Part shown: positions 1-12,161 of the stretch, in pieces
How the letters are laid out: the number at the start of each line of letters is the position of its first letter
How positions within the stretch are numbered: position 1 is the first letter of the stretch
DNA from: Capitulum mitella
Taxonomy: Eukaryota; Arthropoda; Thecostraca; Pollicipedomorpha; Pollicipedidae
Direction of reading: 5' to 3'
Assembly (NCBI GenBank): GCA_030062745.1
Contig: CP099848.1
Span: 2,571,501 to 2,635,500 of the forward strand
Length of the DNA stretch: 64,000 nucleotides
Notes under the pieces: generated by a model
What the model saw: the letters and a program-made list of their open reading frames with translations, nothing else
Told to the model about the DNA's origin: nothing
The model's database searches: none
Made by a program: the position numbers and the translations under genes

Positions 1-757
1 ACCATGCGAATTTCATGGAGTACATTTTTAGAAATGGATTATATGATTTGATGTCATCAAAAATATGATGTTCGCATTTTGAACCGACACAATTTCTATT
101 TTATGCCGGATTCATGCCTACTAGCATTTCGTGAACAATTAAGGGATAAAAAAACTCGGGACCTCCGTAGCGAAGGCAATAAAGTCTGATTGAAATGTGC
201 GGTGATATCCGGCAAGACGTCGATTATCTCCTAATTTATTACCAGCCTATTTCCAAGGACCAAATTTATTCATTAGATCGCCAAATGACGTAAAAAAGCT
301 TTAAGACTCGCGTCCCCCTGCTCTGCAACGTTTCACCAGTCCCTTCGGTCGACAGTCCAATTGTTGCATGGCAATCACGGGCCCTGTGCAATTGCGGCGC
401 TCCTGCGTACAGCAGTCGCTGGTTTCAAAATGGGTTTATCATGTAATGAAGGTGCAAATGTGTCTTACACGACATGGAAGACGAAAACCTTGAGAAATAC
501 AACAAAGCGCCCAATCACCTGTATGTAGTTTTCATCATCCAAAGTTCCAGAAAGACCTACAGATGTCAGCACAAGCTTCTACGCAAATGGCGCCATCTAT
601 GCAATTGGTTGAAGCTACAGGTCGCCGCTTGGCATCATGCCGCGGGCTTAAGCAGAACGCGGCAGTCGGGTGGGAACGCGGGAGGGAGAGGGATCCGCTG
701 TGCGTGGGAATTGGTCGACGAAGCGTGTGTGATGCAAAATGCCCGTATCGCGTGACT
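1..757. other. 5' flank of the SUEL-CUB-Sushi gene
   Basis: This stretch lies upstream of the signal-peptide exon and shows no recognisable coding exon. The first half is AT-rich and the second half is closer to balanced. The frame of the signal-peptide exon stays open back to an ATG at 563, but that extension has no signal-like or conserved character. It is more likely 5' UTR or promoter sequence. I see no clear TATA box. Confidence 0.4.
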
Positions 758-836
758 ATGCGATTGCTGATGGTGGCGGCTTTTTGGCTTCTGGCGATAG
801 GCATCTTGGCTGGTGCTGATGACCAGCATGAACACG
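758..836 (+). CDS. Exon 1: signal peptide
   Basis: It starts at an ATG with A at -3 and encodes MRLLMVAAFWLLAIGILAG followed by an acidic/His segment. This is a short n-region, a hydrophobic core and a small-residue cleavage zone near residues 18-20. It ends CAC G before a GTGAGT donor (phase 1). A second in-frame Met lies five residues in. Confidence 0.7.
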
Positions 837-3800
837 GTGAGTGAAAGATAATTTGCGGGTGAGGAGTGGCGTACCGTCAGACTTTGAGTCTCATCTTGTT
901 CGTTTTGTTTGCCCAGGTAGCCAGTCCACTTTTACGTCTGCATTTGAAAGGTGATATTGGCCATAACCTCTGCGTTGCGACGTTCCGTTCGTCATTGCGA
1001 GGAATGCGGTCTACGAGGCTGCGGAATACAGTCCAGGCCACGAAATACTTCTTCGCCACCTTTGTCGTGCGTCTTTTGCGGAAAATTGTTCTGTTTTGTT
1101 TGCAGCACAGCCTAGACAAAATCCCCTTGCGCGGGTGGATTTATCATTAGTCTGCTGAGTGGTCGACCGGGTTGCGTCCAGCTTGGACCGTCTAAACCTC
1201 CTGATTTGCGGGTTGCATGTGTTCAGGGACGTAGCCAAGGGGGACATGGGGGCCATGTTCCCCCTGCGCAAAGCGGTTTACACTAGATACATTGCGACTT
1301 CGCATAAATACGTAATAGTGGTCATATATATGTTGCGAAGACAAACATTATACGTTTTCCTGTGCATTAAATATGACATAAATTGCCTAAAATTTCTGCC
1401 TTTTGTTGTAGGTTTCGTCATGCCGTTTCTTGTAAATGTCGTCATATGATTGTGGCATATGACAAAATTTGGCATTTGCCCCCCCCCCCCGAGGAAAACC
1501 CTGGCAACGTGCCTGCATGTGTTCGAAGTGTTTTATTAACAATGTGGCCAAAACATCCCAAGATCTGAGTAATAGTTTGAATTTCGTCGCACGAAGCTCG
1601 AGCCTTCTACGTCCCTTACACTGCGCACCTGAAACCATCCAACTTTTCCAATGCCTGTAATGCCCTGTTCGTCAGCAGATGCCTGAACTGTTGCAACCAT
1701 GTTTTTAAAGATATGAACGCAATGATACGGAATGTAACTTTACCACCGTTCTGAGTTGAGGCGCCAAGAAATCGGCTTTAGTAAATATTAAATCGATGCC
1801 GCGTTGGCTTTCAAAGCGCAGTGACCCGTGATGGACGTGGTTGGCTGTGGTTTGCCGCGCCGTTGCCTGCCGGCGTGGCGCGAGGCCCGCGGCTGTTCTG
1901 AAGACACCCCGGGCCGGCGCGCAGAAGACCGCGGATCGGCGGCCGGGTCGCTGTCGGCGCCGGGCCGCCGCTGCTGTTCCCAGGACGCGTGGGAACGTGG
2001 TGTCGCCCCCGGTCGGGCCGGCCGGACGGAGGGCGCCGGCCGGCCCGTGCGGAGCCTGCAGCGTGTACACGGCTCGGCACCGGCCGCCGCGCCTCAGGCG
2101 GTCCCGAGACAGTCGTCTTCGGCCCTCTGGTAGACGCTGTGGAAACTGGTCGCGGCAAACTGCTCGCGCAGTCGCTAAATTGGTTTTAGGCACTGCGTGT
2201 TTGCTGGTGAACGGCGAATTGCATGCCGTCACCAGCTAGCATGGTTCGTTCGGCCAGGTTTCAATGCTTAGATCATTGAGGGCCTTTGTGTCTTGAACTG
2301 CGTTCTTCCTACCGCCACCATCCCCCGCACCACGACCGTCAGGCGGTTGCCGACTGAGAACGGAAGTCGCGTCGGCTGCTGAGCGTTCGTCCCTGCTCGC
2401 AGGCGTGCAGGCAATCGTGGCGTGCAGTGACGACCCGGTGAGGATCCGCTGCCGGTCCTTCTACCAGATGGCGACCATCCACGAGGCGGCCTTCTACGAG
2501 ACGAGCCACTTCTGCCAGGAACCGCCGCCGCCGCCGCCGCCGCCCTCCTCCACCCCTCCGATGGCCGTGCCGCGCTACTCCGTGCTGAGTAGCGTCAACC
2601 GGAGGTCAGTGCCGGCCCGAGTCGATCTGTCGTTGGCCCCCGGTCCGGCTGTGGGGCTGTGGTGAGGTCGACTTCGATCGGGAATCGACCCGAGTTCGAC
2701 CTGATGTGATGTTTGTGTCAGGCGTTTGTCACTGTCTGCCCAGTGCCGAGAGCCTTGCGACATCGGGCAGCTTTGGGACGTGCCAATGTGCCTACGACGT
2801 TTTACGTTTCCTGCTTTCTGCCTTGAGCGGGGAACGGTTCCCAGCATGGGCTGATGGTCACAGCAGTCGCTCTTCCCCACGTACTCCACGTGTCACCAGT
2901 GTCGTCACCAGCCAACCGGTGTCAACGCCAGAGCGACCGCGGGGGCGTTTCGATCGTCCTGCCGAACGTTTCCACTGGAGACGTTCGGCAGACTATCGGC
3001 AGGCTCGACATTCATTCTCCCACTCCAGTCTCGAAGAAGCGCCGCTCGCAGCCGCGCCAGCGCTGAAGCTGGGCGGCGTTCGGCCGGGCACGGCCGGCTG
3101 ACCGCAAGGCGTGACCGGTGCGGTTCCGGGGGTGACCGGAGCGGCCCGTGGAGCGTGGCGTGATGACGCGGTCCGCCGGCTCCGATCACGTGACCCGCCG
3201 TAATGACGTCCGGACGGGCTGTCATTATCCGCAGCTCTCGATCAGCGCGCTGGCAGGCGAGCGCGCTGTGTGGGAGCTGCTGAGGCTGGCAGGCGGGCGT
3301 GCTGTGTGGGGGCTGCTGGGACGGGCTGGCACGAGGGAGGCCGACATCCGCCCGACGAGTGAAGCCGCCCAGGCTGGGCAGGCAGGCGGCGGCAGTTACA
3401 GGATAACTAGTCTCGCTTTGAAGACTAATATTTGCTGTTCCGTGCGTTGCTTGGCCGTGGCTGCGGACCAAGGTTGGAAAAGATGTGTTTTTTTTTGTGT
3501 TGAAGAACACTAGAAAATATGTACTCCAAAAAATATTTCATACTCCAAAAGTTTGATCTTGTGCCTCCATCAAAAAGCTACATTATAAGCATGTCAGTAA
3601 TTCCTACCTCTGCAAGCAAATGACTGTTTCCATTCAGTAAGGAGAGGATATGATGTCGTAACTGACTAACACCAAAAATGCTAGCTTAAACGAACATTAC
3701 TCTTCGTAAAATTCTGTGCTCCATAACAGAGGTGATACTCCGACACCAAGAACAACAACCAGATTTTCAGCCTTGCTACGGACCGAATCTGTCGGCAGTA

Positions 3801-6800
3801 GCTCATCGTCAAAAAATCCGATCACTTAGTTCACGCCAAACAACCGTCATCCGTCACTGACCTGCTGCGGTGTTTTAGTACCCGTGCTCAACTGCATAAC
3901 ACCAACAACTGTTGCTGCGGATTTGGACCAGGTGCTCAGTTTTAGTTCGGATGACAGTTGTGAGCCGAATCTTGGACAGGTGGTGGCCCAGTCAAACCAA
4001 ACGAAAGTTCCGAAGCCGCAATGACGGCTGCTGTATTTCCATGTTCCGTTTGTGCTTATTTTGGCGCGACATCGCTGTACAATTTCGCACCAGTGCAAGT
4101 GACACTAGTGAGTAATTGGTTCGCCGTGTTCAGGCTATTCAGCCATGTTATTTTCAGTTTTTCCGCATTACAGGCCGAGTTTCGTTTCACGGGGTGTATT
4201 TTTAATGACCTCCCCCGGACGTTCAGTGGAGCGTGAAACCCACGTCATATTACTTCCAGTGCCAGTGTGACAACCACACGCTCCGCCTTAAATGACACCC
4301 GGGACATTGATAACTGCCTGGGTCTTCGTGCGTCTTTCCGGCAGTTGCAAGGAGAGCACCCTCGCAAGGCTGGGGCTTCGGTTAGCTCCTGAAGCTCGAC
4401 TGGTGTCGGTTCAAGGTTGTACAAACGACCCAGTTCTGGCGGTGGCACGTGTTTTCCATCGCCCAGTTCTGGCCGTGCCAGAACAACAGTTGAAAATAAG
4501 CAAACGCTTTGCAGCTATGAAACATACCCACACTGTCGTGCTCGAACAAACAAGAATTGTTTTAATTATTCTCGCCCAAAGCAACGAGGTTTGTTGCAGA
4601 ATGACATTAGTGTTGGATATTACTTCCTTCGTCAGTTGTCTTTTGGGGAAGAACTTTACGGTGAATTCCCCACGTAGGTAGGCGCATATGTTGATGCTCT
4701 TTGTTCATTTGCATTGCACCTGGTGAGGTTATTGATGGGACTGTTTCAATATCCTCCGTCGGAAATCCCAGCTGGCGCTTTGCCAGATTGCGCATCAAAG
4801 CCCGCGCTATAATTTACCTTAATTAGATCCGGCCAAGGTGACGTCTCAGATCTCCCGCCAGGCATTCTCAGCAGCGGGCGGAGTTCGCCCCGCTTCGCTC
4901 CTGTGTCGGCGACATGACTGGCCAATCCTGAAGCCTTCTCAGCCGCGGCGCTCGAAAAGATGTGGCGCCAACGGATACCCCAGTCGGAGCCGGACCGTGC
5001 GGGGCTCGATTCGAGCCTGATAGGAGGCCTTTCCCTGTTCTCTTCAGACTCGACTATCGCCGCCGGTCGGCCGGCCGCTGTCGCGGTGTCACGGCGTCGG
5101 CGGGGAACAGTGGTGGGCACGGCAGGCCAGCTGGCATTGTTTGCGGTTGGTGAACGGTGCATGGCCCGGGTCGTGCTGGACTGACCTGGCGGGGCGGAGT
5201 AACCGACTCTGCACCTGACCGGCAAGCCACGGCCTCTGGACGGCTCGCCACTGCTCGGCGCAGGATAGTGCTGGTGATGGTGCCCACCTAGCGCAAATTT
5301 GGTTTTGTATGCGGCGTTTGCTTACGGCGCCGTTGACTCGAAGAGTTAGCTACAAAGCTTTGAAAGCCCACACTCGACACTTTCCCGGGCAGATGACTTT
5401 TCCCGGAATCGCCCGCAATGACCTGCGCCTCCACCAATCACTCCGCTACCCGTCGTCCCTCGGGCGGCGCGCGGCCGGGCATTTTAATCAGGCCGGCCCG
5501 CCCGTGATCACATTCCGAAGCCCCCGGGGGCGCCGCCGCCCGTCGCGCCGGCCGGTAATGGGGGACTCCCCTCGGCCGCGGCCCCGGCGGGGACGCGGGT
5601 TGAATGCGCCGCCGCTTCTCGTCCCCGCCGGCCGTCGCCGCGCCGCGCCGGCCGACGCTCATTAACGCGCTGCGGTCCGGGACCGCCGGTCCGGGACCGG
5701 CCGCCGGGAGGAGGACCGCCCGGGGAGTGACGCTGCGGCCGGCGTCGGCCCGCGCGCCGCAGAAAAACGGCTCTCGCCGGCCGCCGGCTCAACGAATGGG
5801 CCGGTTACGGGTTTGTCACAACAGATCTGTCCTCGTGCCGGGGGAATTGGTGATATCTCAGTTTAGCGGGCCAGCTGCCGACGCTGTCGCCGCTTTTTGT
5901 CGTCTTGATGCAGTGCGAGACTCAAAGGGTCCTTCTCGCTTTTTCCTGGCGCGTCGACCGTGTTAAGTGTGTAGGCTGCAATGGTTGGGTTGAGACGTCC
6001 GTGGTGTAGATGTTATTTGCCTGTCCTTCTGAAGTGCAATCCGTCTTGTTAATGGTCCATGTGTAACATTCATCGGTCACGCAAGCCGCATCGAACCGTC
6101 ATTTCACCATCTTTCCTGTGGCCTGGGTGACATGCATCAATCAGGTGGCCGAGGAAACCCTTGAAGACCTGGCATTTGACGAGTCTTGAGGTCCCGCCAT
6201 AAGGTCAGGACTGCCAATGGACAAAAGCCTTCCCGAACGGCGAAGACAGCCACAGTACCCACCAGCCGGGTTGCCTTCCGCCGTGTCCTCACACAAACAT
6301 CCCGTGTTGGCACAGCTAACGCGTTACCGGACCGGCCCTTCCCTCCTTTGCCGGCCAAATACGGCGCCGGCGGGAGCGGCGGCGACCGCCGGCGCCGGCC
6401 GGCCGGGCCCATGTCGCACGTGCGGCCCCGGGGACGCCGGCGGCCCGATCGATCTCGTCTGGTTCCGTTTCACGGCCGGAGGTGGAGATGGCCCGGCGGC
6501 CGGGCGACGGCGCGCGCCGCTCCGTCCCGCCCGATTAGGGCCGGGGGCGCGGCGGCCGCGGCCGCCCGGCCCCGCCTGGCCGCTGATAGGACCCGAGAGA
6601 GGGGAGGAAGGGAGGCGGGCCGGAGAATTTGGACTCCGGCTACCTTTGGCGTTGGCGAGCAATGGTTATAGCGCGTTAAATAAATCAGGATGGGCTGGAG
6701 GGAGCGATAGAGCAAAGCTGGACACTTCGCGTGAATTAATTATGGACGTCGGCCTGCCCTTTGGCAGCAATGAATGCTCGAGCAAGGAAAATATTCCTGA

Positions 6801-9800
6801 CGGGAGTGGCGGGCGCAGCAGCGGAGGACGATGAGCGAGAGGGGCGTGGCGGCTTCGAGGCGCGACCGCTTAGCGCGGGGTCCTGGACTGGAGCCAGAAA
6901 GGAAGAGATCGGCAGAGACCGTGAGCAGTGGGAGGGCAAGGCTGTCTCGGACCGACCTCGTTCATCTGGCCTCCAGACGGTCGGCGGCCTCGGGCTATTG
7001 ACCCGGCGGCGTGTCTGGAGCCGCGGTCACGTGACCGAGACGGGCCGGCCGGGGGGGGGGCGGTGGACGGGTCTCCGGGTCCCGCGGCGGAACTCACGGC
7101 CACGGCGGAGAGAAACAAGGACAGACAACTGGCAGGAGTCGCGGAGTTGGTCGGCTGTGTTTCCATGCATGTTGGGACCGGGGGCGTGCCGTGAAGTTGG
7201 TTCAGCAAGCGCTGGAGGCGGCCAGTGCTGCCAACCAGCGGCAGCAAACCTGTCTGCGTTCATCGGGTAGAAAGGACGTTGTCGAGACAGCTCCCCGTAT
7301 GCATACGTGTATGTAGTGATTGTATTCGTCTGTGAGCTTTCTACAATGCAGTGACCATTAGGCCCGGCCTTCCGGTGTGGGTATAACCAGTCACAGTATA
7401 CGACACGCGCATAAAAGTTTTTATGAGTGTGAAGATGTTTTTATGCCCAATAAACGCTCATGGCATAGGGTGAACGTTGTGGGGACAGTACTCCTGTATG
7501 CAGGTGCGTATGCGGTTATTGTATTCGTCTGTGGGGCTTCTACAGCACAGTGACCATTAGGCCCCGCTTCTGGTATGCGTGTAAACAGTCACATCAGTAC
7601 ACGACACACGCGTATATGTTTTCGGCGCAGCGGTCACGAACATTCAAATTGCCTGCTGCCAGACCGCCCGCATTTGGAGCAGCGTTTGAGACCGTGTTTA
7701 AAATCGCAACAAGGATAAGTCCTCTCGTCGTGCAGAACTGAATTGTAGAAAAGGGGGAGGGGGCGGAGCGGGGACGTACGACTGCAAAATCATGGCTTGC
7801 CAGCTTTGGTTCGGCACTGAGGCACGTGCAGTTCATCGTCACGTTTTGTGTTTCTAACCCGCACTGTTCGTTCAGGCGGACGCCACCGACAATGAAATCC
7901 AAGTCTTCTTGCTCCAGGGCTCTTGAGCAGGGGATTGTGCCCCGGTGTTGAATCTGATTTTTTGCAGAGCGGCACCGTGCCAGAGGCATCGAGCCAGCCG
8001 GCCGCTTTTTGTGCGCGGGAACTGGATGAAACCTGAAAGCAGGGTGGAATGGCATGGACTCTGTGATTACCTATGCTTTTCGGAAGGACCATCACCATCA
8101 CTCAGCACTCATTGTCGGGGTCATTGTTTGGCTCTGATTGGTCCGTTCAGCTATCCGTAGAGCCAGCTCCTCCATTCGCTGGTGGGATCTTTTACGCTTC
8201 ATAATGGCGTATCTGTGTTTTGGATCTGACAGGCCATTTGGTATATTATGGTGGGTTAAATACTTGACCGGATAGCTCATCAAATTTTTTTCTTGTGCTT
8301 TCCTATTCAAAGAAAATCATGAGATGAGCGTCAGACTGTTGTTTTTATTTCACCTACCTTCATTCGACCAACCAAATTAGTAGGATGCCGGAACGATCAC
8401 TGATGCATTCAGAAACACTTTTGGAAAGCCGCCTAGGTTGCTTGCCCCTTTACATGCCTGCGCATACTTAAATGTCCGTGGAAATGGGCTCAAGCGCTAG
8501 GACTGGATCAAATTTTTTCCTCTAGGGCCTATCCTGGACGACTCCTCGCGCCGCCGTGCGTGATCTGCTGGGCCTGGACCTTTGTCGCCCTTGTTTGTTT
8601 GTAGTTATATTTGCCTGATCTGTTTATGGTTAGTGCCATCCTGGGAAGACTCAGAAAGGTCGCCGTAGCTTTGCTTGTCATAAGGAATTTGTAAATTTAA
8701 ATTTTCATTCGATATTTCCCGACTGAACGTGACGGTGAATGGTGCCAGGAAAATGTTGGAAGAATTAGCACACGCCTGCAGTTGCCTAGTGATTACCCCT
8801 GTGTCCCAGAACCTGGCCAAGTTCCAGTCGGCAGCGGACGCCAGGCGAGGGACGATTCCCTGTGTTTGCCAAGCCGAACCGCGTTCGCCCACGCCGGCAG
8901 CCGCCGATAAACGTCCCGGCGGCCAGAGCGCCCGTTCTGCCCCCGGCCAGGCCCGGCTCGGTGCGCTGCGGGGGCGACGTCTGGCGGGCGGCCGCCCTCG
9001 CGCTCGGCCTCCTAGGACAGCCTCCGTCCGACCTTGCGACCCTGCCGGGCGTATTTCGGGAATCGGCGTCGATAAACTAGTCGGGCGCACCGCCGCCGCG
9101 GACGACGCGCGTCGCCGCCGCGAAGTTGGGACCGGCGCCGTCCGCGACGAACCCGCCGCGTCGGCGGCCGGCGGCGCGGCGCCGGACTCGGCGTCCGGCT
9201 CGGGCTCTGGAACAGATTGCCTGTCGGGCGTCTGGATCCGTTAGCGGCGGCCCGAACGCTGATGGCGGCCGACTGCAGGGGCGCGGCGTCTGGCTTCGGG
9301 CGCGATAGCGGCGCCTTTGCCGGCCGACTGGCGCCGTGGCGGGCTGCCAGACGAGGGCTGCCGACTGCCGGCGGCGGGTGGTTCGTGGCAGATCGCGTCA
9401 TCGGGCTCGCCAGCTGGATCTTGCGCCAGATCGGCGGCCGGATCCTGCGCCAGATTGGCGGTCTCCGCTGGAGCCTGATGTGGGCCGACAGGACTCTGTC
9501 CTGCCTCGGATCTTGACGCGCCGGACCGATCTGCGTAGAGATCTGGACAGTTCAGACTGTTCGAGCTTAGCTCTGCCTGTGGGACCTGGGTTGACTCGGT
9601 CTTGCTGAACTCCGTCCGGATCTGCACGTGGTGAGCTCTGTTTGGGTCTGCACGAGCTTGGCAAGTCTGAGTTCTGTCCGGTTCTGTACGGGCTCGACAG
9701 TGTTGAGTTCTGTCCGGGTCTGTGCGGGCTCGACAGTGCTGAGCTCTCTCCGGGTCTGTACGGGCTCGACAGTGTTGAGTTCTGTCCGGGTCTGTGCGGG

Positions 9801-12129
9801 CTCGACAGTGTTGAGTTCTGTCCGGGTCTGTGCGGGCTCGGCAGTGTTGAGTTCTGTCCGGTTCTGTACGGGCTCGACAGTGTTGAGCTCTCTCCGGGTC
9901 TGTACGGGCTCGACAGTGTTGAGTTTTGTCCGGTTCTGTACGGGCTCGACAGTGTTGAGTTCTGTCCGGGTCTGTACGGACTCGACAGTGTTGAGCTCTC
10001 TCCGGGTCTGTACGGGCTCGACAGTGTTGAGTTTTGTCCGGTTCTGTACGGGCTCGACAGTGTTGAGTTTTGTCCGGGTCTGTACGGGCTCGGCAGTGCT
10101 GAGCTCTCTCTGGGTCTGTACGGGCTCGACAGTGTTGAGTTCTGTCCGGGTCTGTACGAGCTCGGCCGTGCTGAGCCGGACCTCTAAGCCGGCGGGCGCG
10201 GGCGGAGCGGCGCCGGAATCGATCGTCCCCTCTCCTGCCGGCGGGACATCCCGCCACCCTCGCGCCACCGCTCGGCCCCAAATAGATCGCGTTACAATCG
10301 ATGCAGGCACCTGGACCGCCGGAGATGATTAGACGCCGGGTTCTAATGAGTCGGCTGTCCGGGTCCATGCCCCCCCTTTCCCCGCTCGCGCTGGCGGAGA
10401 GCCGACCAGACAAATCAGCGGCGGTCGGCGCGGGTCTCACCTACCCCCCCCCCCCCCACCCCCGCGCCGGCGGCGGCGGCGAGCCGATCGGGCGAATCAG
10501 CGGCAATCATCGCAGATCGCCACCGCCTGGTCCGGCCGGCCCGGCCCGGCTGGGCGGACGGGCTGCGGTCAATCGAGCCGTCGTCCGCTCGTTAACGCAG
10601 GACGGCGGGGGCGGCGTAGATACCTCGTCACTGATTCAAGTGTGATCGACGACATGTGGATGCTTGCCGTGAGGCCTGCAGACGTTTAGGAAGTGGATGT
10701 CGGAATTTGTCGTCCCTTCTCTCCGTTTCAGATCGGTTATCTGTTCGATGGCATCTTCTTTGTCAGCTTAACGCTCAGCCAACGCTAGAAATGTTTTACA
10801 CCAGCCTCTTGCTAACCAGTCTGCAAACGTACATTTTCCTTTTCTAACGTCTTCTTTGAGCATCCGTTTGAATCTTTCGCTCGCCATTTTGAGGCCCCAG
10901 ACCAGCGTGGCTGTTACCCTGTGTCGACTTCGACGCTTTGTGTGCACGATTTTGATCTTGCGGCCGCTTCCTCCTCCGAAGTACGGCGCGGCAACAGACC
11001 AGAGCTTGAGCGGGTTCCAGGCATAGGAAGTACTTACCAGCCCGCCGCGCTCATATTAGGGCTTCCAGGCAGGCATTACCGTCACTTTCACGGCGTCGAA
11101 GAATGGGCCTCGTCGTGCGGAAGAACGCCTCGTTCATTAGATTTATAAACATGCAATCTAAACGCTTGTAGTCGTCTCAGATTTAATCGCACACTCCGAT
11201 TCGCGTCAGTAACGAGCGGCGAGGAGGCGGTCCAATCTCAGAAACGGCCCGGAAGTGACGCTGGTCTCGGAGGGGCGGCTCTCCCGCCTCCGGTGCCGTC
11301 GAGCGGTGCGCTGCTCGAACCCTCCGTCGCCGGCGGCCAACCCGTCCTCCGGTAGCGGACGCCTCAGCCGGGCGCCCGGGCGTCATCACTGCCGGTCGAG
11401 ACGCGTCGGCCGCGGACGGATCTGGGTCAATCGAACCTGACGGCATCGATCTCATTAGGCGGTGCCGAGGTCGGCAGAGCCTCGTCTCGGCCCGGCCGCC
11501 CCTTCAGCGGCCGTCTGCCCCGTCAGCTGCCGCCGACGGTGCTGACCGAGGCCCGGCGCCGGCCCGCGTCGACGTCGAAGCGTCGACGCGCCGGCGCCAG
11601 GCTCGGCTCCGAGGCGTCGCTGGCGCGGCGCGGGCGCGGATGTCTGCCGCTGCCCCGTCGCCGGAGCCCGCTCTTTAATGTCGCTGCCGGCGGCTCCCCC
11701 CGCAGCTGTCGTGTCGTGCTGGTTATGCAGATCGGTGTGGGAAATGGGTGCGTTGGATTTCCGCTGCCTGGGGTCTGCCGCGGCTGGCTTTTTTGCCCGC
11801 CCGACAATCAGACACCAACGACCAACCATCATTGGCTTAACGCCGCTATTGCCTCCATCTCATATTGCGGTCGTTTATACGCCGAAGGCGGTTTAGCGGG
11901 CGGCGGTAATGTCAGAGTCGCGCCGTAATCGCACCGCTGTGTTGCGTCAGCAGTTCGCAGTATAGTAACGCATTGGCGGGAACCATTGTGATGGCAGATA
12001 GATGATAAAAGTACGTGTACAGAATGCGTGCAACGCACCGCGTCTCGTATAACGTCGTTTTCGACGTGTGTCGGCGCGCACCGCCCGCTGCTCCCTGGGG
12101 GACGGAGCGCCAGGCGAAAACACGAGCTC

Positions 12130-12161
<32 letters not shown>

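Noticed and set aside
9629..10176. CRISPR-like regularly spaced repeat
   Set aside because: Units are directly contiguous with no unique spacers, and the genome is eukaryotic; it is a minisatellite.
9241..10440. 399-residue minus-strand ORF and overlapping plus-strand ORFs
   Set aside because: They are generated by the stop-free 36-bp minisatellite and are equally open on both strands; no start or splice support.
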